A stretch of DNA of 64,000 nt from an uncultured Planctomycetota bacterium (GCA_937944855.1 CALFAY010000013.1:1-64000); one strand, 5' to 3'. Positions 1-9,435 are shown, counted from the stretch's first letter. Numbers and translations are program-made. Notes: generated from the sequence alone by a model not told the origin.

Positions 1-2
1 GC

Positions 3-43
3 AAAACCGGCCCGAGGCACGAAGCCGCGGGCCGGTTTTTCTT
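3..43. terminator. Bidirectional intrinsic terminator
   Basis: A perfect 12-bp inverted repeat (arms 3-14 and 28-39) encloses a 13-nt loop that can pair further (GGC with GCC). The outer arm is A-rich on the left and T-rich on the right, so both strands end the hairpin in a U-run. It lies 27 bp beyond the stop of the ARPP-1 gene on the minus strand and would also serve a plus-strand gene ending left of the window. Confidence 0.85.
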
Positions 44-69
44 GTCGTTTCGCAACGGCTCAGGACCGA

Positions 70-1149
70 TTAAAACCAATCAGGCGGCGTCCCAGAGGCT
101 TCCCGCACGGGGAAGACCGTCAGGTGAATAACCCGTCCGTCAACGACCAGTGCCGAGCCGGTCATGCGCTCGTTCCAAAAACGGACGTCCTCGCCGAGTC
201 CGGGCGGTTTAGAGGTCTGGTAATTGAAGCCCTGATGGTTTTGCAGCCAGGAGACGACCTCCTCCCGTGAGAGAGATTTGGTATTGGTTGCGCGGAGGGT
301 GTCGGCACCGTAACTGCGGATCAATTTGGGCCACAGCTTGCGCAGCGTATCCGGCTTGTCGAACATCTCCAGTCCTGCAATCGTGCCGTTGATGGCGAAC
401 ACTGCTCCGACGGCATCTTCAGGCACCGGGTGCTTGTCGATCAGCTCTTGCAAAGTGACCCCGTGATCGTCATACATCTGTTCAAGGGCCGAGGACCAGG
501 GATTGGATCCCACTTCGTGCAATTTGCGACTGACTTCACGCCACACGGCCATTTGATCGGCTTCAAAACCACGGTGCAAACACAAACTGAAACGGACTTG
601 ATCGTGCACGGCCCGTCGCAGATTGTAATGTCCGGCCGTCCCCTTGCTGTAAAAGTGGTGGCTGCGATACTCCCACCGTCCCTGTTCGACGCAACTGACG
701 GGAATGACTTCGGCCGATTTGGCTTTGAGAAGGATACTGGTATTGACGATGCGGTTTTGCTTGGCGCCGATCAGTTGATCGCCGACCAACAGGAACACAG
801 GCAAATCCGCTTCATTGACCGCTTTCAATTGCGGCACACGGCCCGACAAACCGACCTCCTCGACGCGCAGCAATCCCTTTTCCAGGGCTTCGTCCAGGAC
901 ATAGTAGGACACCTGCTCGGGAACCACCGCGCAACGCACTCCGAAGACCTGCAATCCGCAGGCTTCTCGAGGTTCACCGACAGCGAGACCCTTCAGTAAG
1001 GCGACAATGGCATCGGACAAGGGCGTACTCCATTCTTCTGGAAAACCCGTTATACCTGCCTTTTCATTGGCACGTTTGCCGGGCGAATTAACAGACCCTG
1101 GGAGCTTGCGCCGAGCATTCGACAAACACCTAAAGCACAAATATGGCAC
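70..1149 (-). CDS. ARPP-1 (DUF6569-type) domain protein
   Basis: The protein (359 aa in the longest frame) matches the ARPP-1 family, named for its association with ADP-ribosylglycohydrolases and rhodanese-phosphatases; its biochemical role is not known. The recognisable core starts near residue 48 and contains a VGDQLIGAKQNR segment and an IPVSCVEQGRW segment, both typical of the family. No signal peptide or membrane segment is seen, so it is probably cytoplasmic. The first 40 residues look unlike the family. A TTG at 1020 has a GGAG seven bases upstream and would give a 316-residue protein that begins right at the domain, so the true start may be there. It is followed by a strong terminator and appears to be transcribed alone. 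Family call fairly sure, start unsure. Confidence 0.8.
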   Translation of the reverse strand: MPYLCFRCLSNARRKLPGSVNSPGKRANEKAGITGFPEEWSTPLSDAIVALLKGLAVGEPREACGLQVFGVRCAVVPEQVSYYVLDEALEKGLLRVEEVGLSGRVPQLKAVNEADLPVFLLVGDQLIGAKQNRIVNTSILLKAKSAEVIPVSCVEQGRWEYRSHHFYSKGTAGHYNLRRAVHDQVRFSLCLHRGFEADQMAVWREVSRKLHEVGSNPWSSALEQMYDDHGVTLQELIDKHPVPEDAVGAVFAINGTIAGLEMFDKPDTLRKLWPKLIRSYGADTLRATNTKSLSREEVVSWLQNHQGFNYQTSKPPGLGEDVRFWNERMTGSALVVDGRVIHLTVFPVREASGTPPDWF

Positions 1150-1306
1150 GAGTCCGATTTAACCTGACCCATTTTACGCCGGGCAAGTCAAGAGGTGCCG
1201 AATCTGCCGGAAATACTGCCGCGACCTCTAAGGCCGGTCTGTTGCCAAGGGTGCCGTGGAAGTGGTACATTGGCAGGGAGAACTTGACCGTGGAGGGAAT
1301 TCTCCC

Positions 1307-1924
1307 GTGATCCGCTGGCTTTCGGCAATCCTGATCGGAGCGGTGTTGGGCGGCTCGCTCATCGCCCAAGACGAGTCCGCCGGGAAGTCTGCTGCCCCTG
1401 GCTCCTCGCAGAGCAAGGCTTCGCCGAACGACCGCTCCACCCGCCCCGGCTCGCTCACCCCGGAGGAAGAGGAGCGGCTCGACGCGATCATTGAACGATT
1501 CATCCGCTATGACACGGGGCTGTCACGGGATCACAAGTCACGGGAGGAACTCGACGCAATGGGTCCGGAGGCGATCCCGGCCCTGATCCGGGGCATCAAT
1601 CGGGCAGCCCGCATGAGCCACAGTTGCCCCGTGTCGGTTCTGCATCGCAAGCTCAAGTCGTTGTTGCGGAGAGTGGATGATGAGCGGACGCTGCGGTTCG
1701 CCTACGATAATCTTGGCTCGGGAGTGGGACGGTCGCCGCACAACAGCCTGCTCCATGACCTGAAACTGACCATCGTCCTGCGTCGTCGGGAGTTGGACGA
1801 AACCCGCCGAGCCGCTGCTTCGAAGGGACAGGTTCCCGGAGCCGCCGATCCGTTCGCTCCTGCCGGGCTGCGGCCCAAAAGCCCCGGAGAGCAGCCGCAA
1901 CCGCCGGAGGGTTCCCGACCGTGA
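1307..1924 (+). CDS. Small secreted protein of unknown function
   Basis: A GTG start at 1307 is chosen because GGAGGG lies nine bases upstream and the protein then opens with a clean signal peptide (residues 1-20, ending in an Ala before Gln-Asp). The mature part (about 185 aa) is charged, with a segment around residues 65-140 that resembles one or two helical HEAT-like units (DAMGPEAIPALIRGI), and a Pro-rich tail. I do not recognise a named family. Its stop overlaps the GTG start of the next gene (GTGA at 1921-1924), so the two are translationally coupled. The product probably sits in the periplasm; no enzymatic motif is visible. Confidence 0.7.
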   Translation: MIRWLSAILIGAVLGGSLIAQDESAGKSAAPGSSQSKASPNDRSTRPGSLTPEEEERLDAIIERFIRYDTGLSRDHKSREELDAMGPEAIPALIRGINRAARMSHSCPVSVLHRKLKSLLRRVDDERTLRFAYDNLGSGVGRSPHNSLLHDLKLTIVLRRRELDETRRAAASKGQVPGAADPFAPAGLRPKSPGEQPQPPEGSRP

Positions 1925-2958
1925 ATGCTCCCTTGAACAGCCGACGCATCACACTCCGAGAGGCCCTGGCCCGATTACATTGGGAAGCAGAACAGGGGCG
2001 GCTTGACCTGCGCCGGTACAGCCCGGAATACGTCCGCTGGGGCCAGGGGCCGCCGCTGGTCTTCCTTCACGGCCTGGGCGACACCTGGCCGTCGTTCGTG
2101 CAGGTGATGGCCTTGCTGGCTCCGGAATTCGAGTGCATCGGCTACAACCAGCCGCGCGGTGCCGGCGACCGGGCTTCCCTGCGGAGCTATCGTCACGAGC
2201 ACCTGGTCGAGGACCTTGTGCATGTCCTTGACTGCTTCGGCCATAAGAGCGTGACGCTGGTGGCCCATTCGTTCGGGACCAGCGTGGCCTTGGCGGCTTT
2301 GCATCGGTACCCCGAGCGTTTTCAGCGAGCCGTGGTGGTCGGGGCGTTTGTGCGTCGTCCGCTTCGCCCACGGGAACGCACCTTGGCTTGGCTGGGCCGT
2401 TATCTGCCCGGTTCGCTGGCGTTGCTGCCCGGTCGGGAGCAGGTGATGAAGCGGTCCCACGGGAGGGCCTTTGGCGAGCGGGAGCCGGAAGTACTGCGGC
2501 ATTTCCTCCAGCGTACCGCCTTGCCCCGCTGTCGGGCCATGTCTCACTGGGCTTTCACGCTGGATCGTCTGGACCTCTCCCCGATCTTGCCGAATATCCA
2601 TCGGCCGGTGCTGGTCGTCGGCGGCGAATGGGATCCCTTGACTCCGCCGAGCATGCAGCATCAATTGTTCACCTCCCTGCCTCAGGCGGCCATGCTGATC
2701 CTGGACCGCTGCGGACATTTTCCGATGTACACGCATCCCGAGGCCCTGGCCGACGCCGTTCGCCGGTTCCATTTCACGCCGCCCTGCGCCTCGCCTAATT
2801 TCGCTGCTCTGGGTTTCCTCGACGCGGCCGGGAGAGGGGAAGCCGCGTGTCCGGTCGGCGAAATCCGGCAGGCTCCGGAGCGGAAACACGAACGTGTCGC
2901 CTCTCTTCCAGTCTGCATGTATTCCGGGGAGAACGGCCCGTCACGGACGTCGGATTGA
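1921..2958 (+). CDS. Alpha/beta hydrolase
   Basis: A 345-residue alpha/beta-hydrolase-fold enzyme. The oxyanion-loop HG is at residues 50-51, the nucleophile elbow AHSFG places Ser117, the acid is probably Asp238 ([10 protein letters not shown]) and the histidine His266 ([13 protein letters not shown]), so the triad is complete. The substrate cannot be told from sequence; the fold covers esterases, haloperoxidases and C-C hydrolases. No signal peptide, so cytoplasmic. About 60 residues follow the last helix of the fold; this tail is low in pattern and may be partly disordered. Translation is coupled to the preceding secreted protein through a GTGA overlap. The 3' end overlaps the end of pyrD on the other strand by 18 bp. 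Confidence 0.85.
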   Translation: MNAPLNSRRITLREALARLHWEAEQGRLDLRRYSPEYVRWGQGPPLVFLHGLGDTWPSFVQVMALLAPEFECIGYNQPRGAGDRASLRSYRHEHLVEDLVHVLDCFGHKSVTLVAHSFGTSVALAALHRYPERFQRAVVVGAFVRRPLRPRERTLAWLGRYLPGSLALLPGREQVMKRSHGRAFGEREPEVLRHFLQRTALPRCRAMSHWAFTLDRLDLSPILPNIHRPVLVVGGEWDPLTPPSMQHQLFTSLPQAAMLILDRCGHFPMYTHPEALADAVRRFHFTPPCASPNFAALGFLDAAGRGEAACPVGEIRQAPERKHERVASLPVCMYSGENGPSRTSD

Positions 2959-3897
2959 ATTGATGATTTCCGCGACCGAGTTGGCCCCCAGCTGGTCCAG
3001 CGCTTCGGGAAGTTGATCGACCAGTTTGACACTGACTGTCGGATTGAAAAAATTTGCGGTTCCCACCTGAACGGCCCACGCCCCGGCCACGAGATACTCC
3101 ATCACGTCGTCAATCGTCGAGATACCGCCGATGCCGATGATCGGCACTGCCAGCTTTTCCGCGGCCTGATACACCAGCCGGAGCGCCATCGGCTTGATGG
3201 CCGGACCGCTGAGGCCGCCAGTAACATTGCCCAGGACAGGAACCCGTCTTCTCCAATCCACCGCCATGCCAAGAAACGTGTTGACCAGCGACAGGACGTC
3301 GGCCCCAGCAGCGACTGCCGCTTGGGCCGCCGGAAGGATCGAATGTACATTTGGCGTCAACTTCGCCAGGAGCGGACCGGGCCATACCTTCCGCACCCGA
3401 TTCACCACGGCCTCGGTGAGGCTGGAATCCACGGCGAAATCGACGCCGCCAGCGACGTTGGGGCACGAGAGATTCAGCTCCAGCCCAGCAATCCCTCCCG
3501 CCAAAGCGTTCGCCTCGGCCAGACGCTCAGCCATAAGTGCGAACTCCTCCGCGGTTTTGCCTGCGATGTTGACGATCACCTGCGTCGGCACAGTGCGGAG
3601 AAAGGGCAGATGAACCTTCAGGAAATGATCCAAGCCGTCGTTGTCCAGGCCGATGGAGTTGAGCATGCCCGACGGCGTCTCGACGATGCGCGGGGGAGGA
3701 TTGCCGATGCGGGGCTGGAGCGTGATCGTCTTGGGGACGACGCCGCCAAGTCGGCTGAGATCCACGATCCCGGCCATTTCCCGAACATAGCCGAAGGTGC
3801 CCGAGGCCGTCAGGATCGGATTACGCAGCACAAGCGGACCGAGCCGCACGGCCAGGCGCGCATCGTCAGCGTTGACCTTGTCTGCGTCTGTGCTCAT
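2941..3897 (-). CDS. pyrD: Dihydroorotate dehydrogenase, class 1B catalytic subunit
   Basis: Catalyses oxidation of dihydroorotate to orotate in pyrimidine synthesis, with FMN. The class 1 signature ELNLSCPNV holds the catalytic cysteine; FMN-phosphate-binding segments GIGGI and VQVGTANF are present near the C-terminus, and the N-terminal [12 protein letters not shown] is typical. The start at 3897 (MSTDADK) gives 318 aa, close to the usual 300-320; nine extra codons upstream are possible. Class 1B enzymes normally pair with an iron-sulphur/FAD subunit (PyrK); no pyrK is in this window. It is divergent from the collagen-like protein gene, and the shared 199-bp region contains phased GTGTAT repeats. 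Confidence 0.92.
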   Translation of the reverse strand: MSTDADKVNADDARLAVRLGPLVLRNPILTASGTFGYVREMAGIVDLSRLGGVVPKTITLQPRIGNPPPRIVETPSGMLNSIGLDNDGLDHFLKVHLPFLRTVPTQVIVNIAGKTAEEFALMAERLAEANALAGGIAGLELNLSCPNVAGGVDFAVDSSLTEAVVNRVRKVWPGPLLAKLTPNVHSILPAAQAAVAAGADVLSLVNTFLGMAVDWRRRVPVLGNVTGGLSGPAIKPMALRLVYQAAEKLAVPIIGIGGISTIDDVMEYLVAGAWAVQVGTANFFNPTVSVKLVDQLPEALDQLGANSVAEIINSIRRP

Positions 3898-4009
3898 GCG
3901 CTCCCTTCGCTTTCGCCAGTCCAAGCCCCCGCTGCCGGATATTCTCGATGCGTCTCCGACAATTGCAAGTCACAGCGGCAAGCCATTTGCCGTTGCGTTT
4001 CCCTTCGCG

Positions 4010-4035
4010 GTGTATGACAATACACAGAGGTGTAT
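4010..4035. promoter_or_regulatory. Candidate operator: three phased GTGTAT half-sites
   Basis: GTGTAT at 4010-4015, its exact inverse ATACAC at 4020-4025 and GTGTAT again at 4030-4035, each separated by four bases, so the half-sites recur every 10 bp, one helical turn. It lies in the divergent region between pyrD (start 3897) and the gene starting at 4097. The geometry suggests cooperative binding by a dimeric regulator; which regulator is unknown. Confidence 0.5.
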
Positions 4036-4096
4036 CGGAGATTTGCCCTTAGGATATCGTTCACGTCTCCTGGCCGGAGTCGGAGGCACAAGCCCT

Positions 4097-6328
4097 ATGA
4101 AACGAGCCGTATTGGTCGGGGCCGCTTTGCTGCTGGCGACAAGCATCAGTTCGGCCGACTACATCATCATCCGAATCAATCTCAACAGCGAGGGGGGGGC
4201 CGCGGGAGGAGGAGGCGGCCTGCCGGGCGGCGGCTTTGGCCCCGGTGCTCCCGGGCTTCCCGGCGGACCAGGTGCTCCCGGCCTCGGCCCAGGATTTCCC
4301 GGCGGTCCGGGCGGGCCGCGGGGCGGCTTCGGCATGGCAGGCGCAGGCATCGGCGGACCCGGCCCGGGTTATCCCGGCGGTCCTAGCGGTCCTGGACCGG
4401 GTGGTCCGGGCGGCCCGCAAGGCGGCTTCGGCATGGCGGGTGCGGGCATCGGCGGACCCGGCGGTCCCGGGTTGCCAGGCGGTGCGGGACTTGGACCAGG
4501 ATTGCCCGGGGGAGCGGGGCTTGGACCAGGTTTACCCGGAGGTGCAGGGCTTGGGCCAGGGCTTCCCGGCGGCATCGGACCGGGCGGTTTCGGCGGGCAG
4601 CAAGGCCAGCAGGAATCGCAGCCGATCCAGGGAACTTGGTTTGTGACTGTCGTTGAAGCGGACGTGCAGTTCGTTCCCAATCAGCGAAACAACGTCTCCG
4701 GCGGCTACTTCCTTAACACCAAGTTCGCTTCCCGCATTCCGCTTGATCCCACCACGTCGATCCCCGGCGAAATCGCCCTGCAACGGGTGTTTTTCCCCAA
4801 GATCGACAAGTTGATGGCGGATAAGCGCAAGGAGTTCAACGACGAACCGCTTCGCTTCGCCGAGTGGATGCTCCAGCACTGGACCTACGCAGCCGAGGAC
4901 GGCAAGTTCGACATGCAGAAGGAGTTCGAGAAGTACATCGACGAACTGAGCAACCGCAATCTCGACGCCGCTGCCAAGTCGCGGGTCGAGGCCCTGCGTG
5001 TGGTCCGCGAGGAATTGCGGAAAAACTTGCCAGAACCCAGCGAGCAGATCAATCTCATCCGCACTCTGCCCGGCGTCAGCAGCGAGATCCGCGAAACCCG
5101 CTCGCCCCATTATGTCATCCTCCACCTCAGCCGGGACGACAGGGCGGCGGAGCGGCGGCTGAAGCGGCTGGAAAAGCTGTATGCAGCCTACTTTTACTGG
5201 TTCGCCCTCCAGGGCCGCGTCCTCAAGCAGCCCGACCGGCAACTCATCGTCATCCTGCCCGAAGACCGGGAGAAGTTCCGGATGCTGCACCGCGTCTTCG
5301 ATTCGCTGCCCATGGTCAATGACGGGTTCTATTCGGCGCTGGATAACGTAGCGATCGTCTCCAAGTACCGGCTTGACAGCCAGTACGAACAGTTCCAGAT
5401 GGTTGCCAGCGACTTCGAGAAATCGGTCAGTCCACGAGGGCTGGATCTCGACCGCATCCTCGCGGGGCGTATTCCGAACTCGGCCCTCTCCGGACCCGAA
5501 GCCTTGTCAGCCACGGATCTGGCCCGCGGTCGGATTCTGGCCCTGGCCGTCAAGGCCGCCGAGGAGGAAGGCGAACTGGCCACGTTGACCTTCGAAGGTG
5601 TGCAGCAGCTGGCGGCCGCTACTGACGTGCTGCCGCGCCGCGTCCATGTGCCCTATGCCATCCGCTTCGGTCTGGCCAGCTTCTTCGAGACCCCCAAGAG
5701 CTCTTCGGTCTTCGACTATCCGACCGTGCTGAGCGGCGTCGGAGCCGGCCATTGGACCTACCTCCGGCTGTTCAAGAAGATCCTGGCAGCCGAAAAGGAA
5801 AAGGAGCCGACTTTGACCTTCGAGCGCGGCGCGTTCTTCGAAAAGAAGGTGAAGTTCGACAAGCCCAGCATTCTGAAGATCCTTACCGATGCAAACTTTG
5901 ATGCCGCGGAGAAGGCCGAAGGCGAAGAACGGGAAATCCTCCGCATGAAAGCGCGGGCTGAGGCGTGGGCGCTGATGCACTACCTCCTGCGGCAAAAGCT
6001 GCCCCAGACGCTCCAGTTCCTGAGCGACCTGGGACAGTTACCGCGCGACATGGATTTGTCACCCGACGTGGTCGAGGCCTTTTTTGCCCGAGCCTTTGAA
6101 ATCGCTGATCCGAACAACCCCGACAGGGCAGACCCGACCCGGCTCAACGACTTGGAACAAGCCTGGAGGGATTACATGAACTTCCAGACGCTGACGCTGT
6201 CCGAGTCGCAACTGACCGACAGCAGCATCGACAACAAGCCGGGTCGCGGCAATCAGCAACAACAGCCGAACCAGGGCGGTCAGCAGAATCGCCCCGGAGG
6301 CCAGCCGGGCTTGCCGAACATCCAGTGA
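4097..6328 (+). CDS. Secreted collagen-like protein with degenerate peptidase-MA domain (DUF1570-like)
   Basis: The start at 4097 has GGAGG ten bases upstream and gives a signal peptide (residues 1-20). Residues about 33-175 are a Gly/Pro-rich, collagen-like segment with three exact-length copies of a GLGPGLPGGA decapeptide. The remainder resembles the planctomycete DUF1570 / peptidase-MA-like proteins (a ThrArgSerProHisTyr-type entry strand and a late GLASFFETP segment that corresponds to the usual 'EGLAxYFE'). Where that family has HExxH, this protein has F499-E500-G501-V502-Q503: both zinc histidines are lost and only the Glu remains, so it is probably not an active protease. A Gln-rich tail (about 30 residues) ends the 743-aa protein. 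Likely exported; role perhaps structural or scaffolding. A strong terminator follows. Confidence 0.75.
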   Translation: MKRAVLVGAALLLATSISSADYIIIRINLNSEGGAAGGGGGLPGGGFGPGAPGLPGGPGAPGLGPGFPGGPGGPRGGFGMAGAGIGGPGPGYPGGPSGPGPGGPGGPQGGFGMAGAGIGGPGGPGLPGGAGLGPGLPGGAGLGPGLPGGAGLGPGLPGGIGPGGFGGQQGQQESQPIQGTWFVTVVEADVQFVPNQRNNVSGGYFLNTKFASRIPLDPTTSIPGEIALQRVFFPKIDKLMADKRKEFNDEPLRFAEWMLQHWTYAAEDGKFDMQKEFEKYIDELSNRNLDAAAKSRVEALRVVREELRKNLPEPSEQINLIRTLPGVSSEIRETRSPHYVILHLSRDDRAAERRLKRLEKLYAAYFYWFALQGRVLKQPDRQLIVILPEDREKFRMLHRVFDSLPMVNDGFYSALDNVAIVSKYRLDSQYEQFQMVASDFEKSVSPRGLDLDRILAGRIPNSALSGPEALSATDLARGRILALAVKAAEEEGELATLTFEGVQQLAAATDVLPRRVHVPYAIRFGLASFFETPKSSSVFDYPTVLSGVGAGHWTYLRLFKKILAAEKEKEPTLTFERGAFFEKKVKFDKPSILKILTDANFDAAEKAEGEEREILRMKARAEAWALMHYLLRQKLPQTLQFLSDLGQLPRDMDLSPDVVEAFFARAFEIADPNNPDRADPTRLNDLEQAWRDYMNFQTLTLSESQLTDSSIDNKPGRGNQQQQPNQGGQQNRPGGQPGLPNIQ
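4481..4570 (+). repeat. Three tandem 30-bp coding repeats
   Basis: Copies at 4481-4510, 4511-4540 and 4541-4570 encode a Gly-Ala-Gly-Leu-Gly-Pro-Gly-Leu-Pro-Gly unit inside the collagen-like domain. A second, longer duplicated block encoding GGFGMAGAGIGGPG lies at about 4321-4361 and 4421-4461. These are in-frame expansions and probably vary in number between strains. Confidence 0.8.
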
Positions 6329-6381
6329 CTTCCAGTCCGGTTCCCGGCAACCGGCGCGGTAAGAGTTCTGAGCATCGTTTG

Positions 6382-6420
6382 CGACCTGCCGACCGATCTC
6401 GGCGGCAGGTCGTTTTCTTT
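6382..6420 (+). terminator. Intrinsic terminator of the collagen-like protein gene
   Basis: Perfect 10-bp stem (6382-6391 with 6403-6412), 11-nt loop, followed by TTTTCTTT. It lies 53 bp after the plus-strand stop and ends at the stop codon of the convergent dtd gene. Confidence 0.88.
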
Positions 6421-6889
6421 ACGGATTGGGTGAATCAGAGACGGTCGCGCTGCCCCGGTCCAGGATCAGGGTCACGGGACCGTCATTGACCAGTTCCACT
6501 TCCATCATCGCCCCGAAGCGTCCCGTTTCGACCGGCACGCCCAGGGCACGAACGCCTTGAATGAACGCCTCGTAGAGCGGAATGGCCGTCTCCGGAGGAG
6601 CAGCGGCGACAAAACTGGGCCGACGGCCCTTCCGGCAGTCGCCGTAGAGCGTAAACTGGCTGACGACCAGGACCGCCCCTTTCACTTCGATCAAGTCCCG
6701 ATTCATTTTTCCCGCATCATCGTTGAAGACGCGAAGACTGACGATCTTCTCGGCCAGCCAGCGGGCATCTTCGACGGTGTCGTCCGCGGCAATGCCGAGC
6801 AGAACCAGCAATCCGCGGCCGATGCGGCCTACGACTTCGCCCTCGATGCGGACTTCAGCCCGACGGACTCGTTGCAGCACGACGCGCAT
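6419..6889 (-). CDS. dtd: D-aminoacyl-tRNA deacylase
   Basis: Hydrolyses D-amino acids (and glycine) mischarged on tRNA, a cytoplasmic proofreading step. The 156-aa length, the N-terminal MRVVLQRV, the SQFTLYGD motif and the C-terminal NDGPVT (cross-subunit Gly-Pro) motif are diagnostic of the DTD1 family. The ATG directly abuts the stop codon of the GH57 gene with no spacer, so the two are likely co-transcribed and coupled. Confidence 0.95.
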   Translation of the reverse strand: MRVVLQRVRRAEVRIEGEVVGRIGRGLLVLLGIAADDTVEDARWLAEKIVSLRVFNDDAGKMNRDLIEVKGAVLVVSQFTLYGDCRKGRRPSFVAAAPPETAIPLYEAFIQGVRALGVPVETGRFGAMMEVELVNDGPVTLILDRGSATVSDSPNP

Positions 6890-8476
6890 TCAAGCGTACA
6901 CCCGATAGTCGATGTCCGGGAAAATGTTGTGCCGGGCTTCAATGACGCTCAGCCACGGCTCGTCGATAGTGTTATTGCGGATCTGGTCGTACAGTTGATT
7001 GAGATTGAGGACATGCACCCGCGTCCTTTCGACGGCGTACTCGACCATCGTGCCGGTCTTCATGATGAAAGCCCAGTCGCTGGATTGGGCCAACAGCAGT
7101 TCGCGGGCCATCTGGTTCAAGGCCCGGCGGCGCAGGCCGTCAGCGTTCGGGTACTTGCGGGCCATCTCGACCATGCGGTTGGCGCCTTCGTGCAGGTGCC
7201 GATAAATCCAGTCATTGGAACCTTCCAGCCAGACTTCGCAATAGCCCTTGTAGCCCCAGCTGGAGAAGGACGGGCGGCTGATCTGGATGTGTCGGTGAGC
7301 CTCCAGATACTCCGGCACCGTGATCGTCTTGATGGTTTGCTGGTCGTAGCAGATCTTGCGGAGCAAGAAATTGAGCCATTCCGGCCCTTCGAACCACCAG
7401 TGGCCGAACAACTCGGCGTCGTAGGGAGCCACGATCAAGGGCGGCCGACCCTCCATGACGCCGTAGAGCCACTCGGCCTGCTTCTCACGGTTGAACATGA
7501 AATTGCCGGCATGTTCGGCGGCCTTTTCCAAAGCGGCTTCGCGGACGTAGGGCAGCTTGTGTTCGGTGCGTCCGGTGATCTTGTAGTATTTGATGCCGAG
7601 GTTGCTGCGGATGCCGGTCGAGTGCAGGTGCGGACGAACGTAGTCGTATTCCAGATCGAATCCGACGTCGCGGTAGAACTCCCGATAGTTGTAATCGCCG
7701 GGATAGCCTTCGATGGCACTCCAGACCTGTTTCGATGACTCGGTGTCCCGGCCACAGGCAGCGACCTGGGTTCCAGGGCAGATGATCGGAGCGTACACGC
7801 CGAAGCGGGGTCGCGGCTCGGCAAACAGAACGCCGTGGGTGTCGGTGAAGAAATAACGGATCCCGGCGGCTTCCAAGTGCTTCTCCACACCCGGAGTGTA
7901 ACCGCATTCGGGAAGCCAGATGCCCCGGGGACGGCGTCCGAAGTGCCGCTCGAACTCCCGACAGCCGATCTCGATCTGGGCACGCACCGCGTCCCAGTTG
8001 ATGGTCATCAGCGGCAGGAATCCATGCGTCGCCGCACAGGTGATTAACTCCAGCTTGCCTGTGTCGAAGAAACGCCGGAAGCCGTTGATCAGGTTGTTGC
8101 CATACTTGCTGACGAACACTTCCCGGCAACGCAGAAAGCGGTCATGGTACATCTGGGCGAGGACGTGAAACTCCGGCTGCCAGCGGGTGCGGTGGAGTTC
8201 CTTGTTGGCCAGGGCGATCAGGTTGTCGATGTGGCGGATATAGCGGTATTGCAAGAGCGGATCGGCGAACATGGCCGCCAGCGTCGGCGTGACCGATATG
8301 GTCAGCCGCCAATCGACTCCGTCCCGCTCCAGGCCCTCGAACATCTCAAGCAGCGGGATGTAGGTTTCCGTGATCGCTTCGTAAAACCAGTCCTCTTCGA
8401 GGAAATCGTCGTACTCGGGATGACGGACGAACGGCAAATGGGCGTGAAGGACGAGACAGAGATAACCTTGGGGCAT
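6890..8476 (-). CDS. Glycoside hydrolase family 57, 1,4-alpha-glucan branching enzyme type
   Basis: A 528-aa GH57 enzyme, probably forming alpha-1,6 branches in glycogen. The start at 8476 (MPQGYLCLVLHAH) places the conserved HAHLPFVRHPE at the N-terminus as in the family. The catalytic nucleophile is predicted at Glu190 (GIWLPECGYTPG) and the acid/base at Asp353 (YDAELFGHWWFEG); spacing and length fit branching enzymes of the DUF1957-containing group better than amylopullulanases. No signal peptide, hence cytoplasmic. It immediately precedes dtd. The substrate is assigned from the family only. Confidence 0.88.
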   Translation of the reverse strand: MPQGYLCLVLHAHLPFVRHPEYDDFLEEDWFYEAITETYIPLLEMFEGLERDGVDWRLTISVTPTLAAMFADPLLQYRYIRHIDNLIALANKELHRTRWQPEFHVLAQMYHDRFLRCREVFVSKYGNNLINGFRRFFDTGKLELITCAATHGFLPLMTINWDAVRAQIEIGCREFERHFGRRPRGIWLPECGYTPGVEKHLEAAGIRYFFTDTHGVLFAEPRPRFGVYAPIICPGTQVAACGRDTESSKQVWSAIEGYPGDYNYREFYRDVGFDLEYDYVRPHLHSTGIRSNLGIKYYKITGRTEHKLPYVREAALEKAAEHAGNFMFNREKQAEWLYGVMEGRPPLIVAPYDAELFGHWWFEGPEWLNFLLRKICYDQQTIKTITVPEYLEAHRHIQISRPSFSSWGYKGYCEVWLEGSNDWIYRHLHEGANRMVEMARKYPNADGLRRRALNQMARELLLAQSSDWAFIMKTGTMVEYAVERTRVHVLNLNQLYDQIRNNTIDEPWLSVIEARHNIFPDIDYRVYA

Positions 8477-8634
8477 GGAACCGAATCTCAAGACCTCTGG
8501 GACCAGAAACACTGCGATTTAAACACAGTCGGCGTCAGTTTACGAATGCCGCCTCGGATCGCATAGCAAAATGCGTTCCGAATCAGGCAGCCGAAACCGA
8601 CGCCGAACTAGAATCCCGAATCAGCGGGCACTCT

Positions 8635-9267
8635 TCAGCGCCGCCGCAGTTCCCGAGCCAGGCGCTCCAACTGCTCTGCGATCTGCTCGGCCCGGCGAGC
8701 GGCGTCTTCTCGCGCGTCGGGCCGATCCGGGCGTCGGAAGTCGAACGGTCGAAAGCCGCCCCACGGTCCGGGCATGGCTCCGCCGGGACCGAATTGCCGC
8801 CAGCCGCCCCAGGGGCCCATCCGACCCCACGGACCCGGCATGGCTCCGCCCCGAGGACCGAAGCCGGGCCGGCCCCAGCGGTCACGCATCGGAGGACGCC
8901 ACGGTCCGAATCCCGGACGACCAAAGCCAGGAGGGCCGAATCGCCGATCCGGCGGCCCGCCCTTCTTCGCCTCGGGTTTGGCCTTCTCCTTGTTCTCGGG
9001 ACGGCCCATGGGCTTCGCCTGGTCCTTTGCCTTGGCATCATCCTTCGCTTTGCGTTCCTTGGCTTCCTTGTCCCGTGCAGCCATCTCTTCAAGCCGCCCG
9101 TTCAGCTTCTCCAGCCTCCGGTCGATCTCACGGACCTGCTGATGCAACGATTCCAGGGCACGGCCAAAGTCCGATCCTGCTCCCCCCTCGCGGGGCGGTT
9201 GAGCTTCTGCCACGGCACACCAGGTGACAACCATCACACCGACAATCCACGGCACCTGCCAACGCAT
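8635..9267 (-). CDS. Secreted coiled-coil, Gly/Pro/Trp-rich protein
   Basis: ATG at 9267 is chosen because GGGGAGG lies a few bases upstream and the product (210 aa) begins with a signal peptide ending in AVAEAQ. Then come a predicted coiled coil (residues about 35-65, with heptad-like Leu spacing), a Lys/Glu/Ala-rich linker, a Gly/Pro/Phe/Trp-rich block (about 100-170, with repeated FGPxGFG and GAMPGPWG units) and a final charged helix rich in Arg/Glu/Leu. No named family recognised. Comparable low-complexity exported proteins are common in planctomycetes; a role in the envelope is inferred, not shown. Confidence 0.65.
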   Translation of the reverse strand: MRWQVPWIVGVMVVTWCAVAEAQPPREGGAGSDFGRALESLHQQVREIDRRLEKLNGRLEEMAARDKEAKERKAKDDAKAKDQAKPMGRPENKEKAKPEAKKGGPPDRRFGPPGFGRPGFGPWRPPMRDRWGRPGFGPRGGAMPGPWGRMGPWGGWRQFGPGGAMPGPWGGFRPFDFRRPDRPDAREDAARRAEQIAEQLERLARELRRR

Positions 9268-9369
9268 GACGCACCTCCCCATTCTCTGCTGTCTTGCCAC
9301 AAGGGTCTGGTTCCCATCCTGTCAACCCTCCTGAACCATCTAACCCCGCGCGTGTCGAAATGTGACCGG

Positions 9370-9395
9370 CGCTTTCATGCCTTTATCATGAAGCG
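9370..9395 (-). terminator. Weak hairpin downstream of mdh
   Basis: TTCATG (9374-9379) pairs with CATGAA (9387-9392) and three more pairs form past a one-base bulge. It is 41 bp beyond the mdh stop but has no U-run, so it may be a 3' stabiliser rather than a terminator. Confidence 0.35.
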
Positions 9396-9435
9396 GATGG
9401 CAGGTGCGCTGGACGTAGTTTCAAGGGACGGGAAC

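Noticed and set aside
4481-4570. Tandem 30-bp repeats as a CRISPR or satellite array
   Set aside because: Units abut without spacers, vary by codon-position changes and stay in frame within a coding region.
9320-9325. Exact TTGACA on the minus strand upstream of the 210-aa secreted protein gene
   Set aside because: No acceptable -10 hexamer follows at 16-18 bp.
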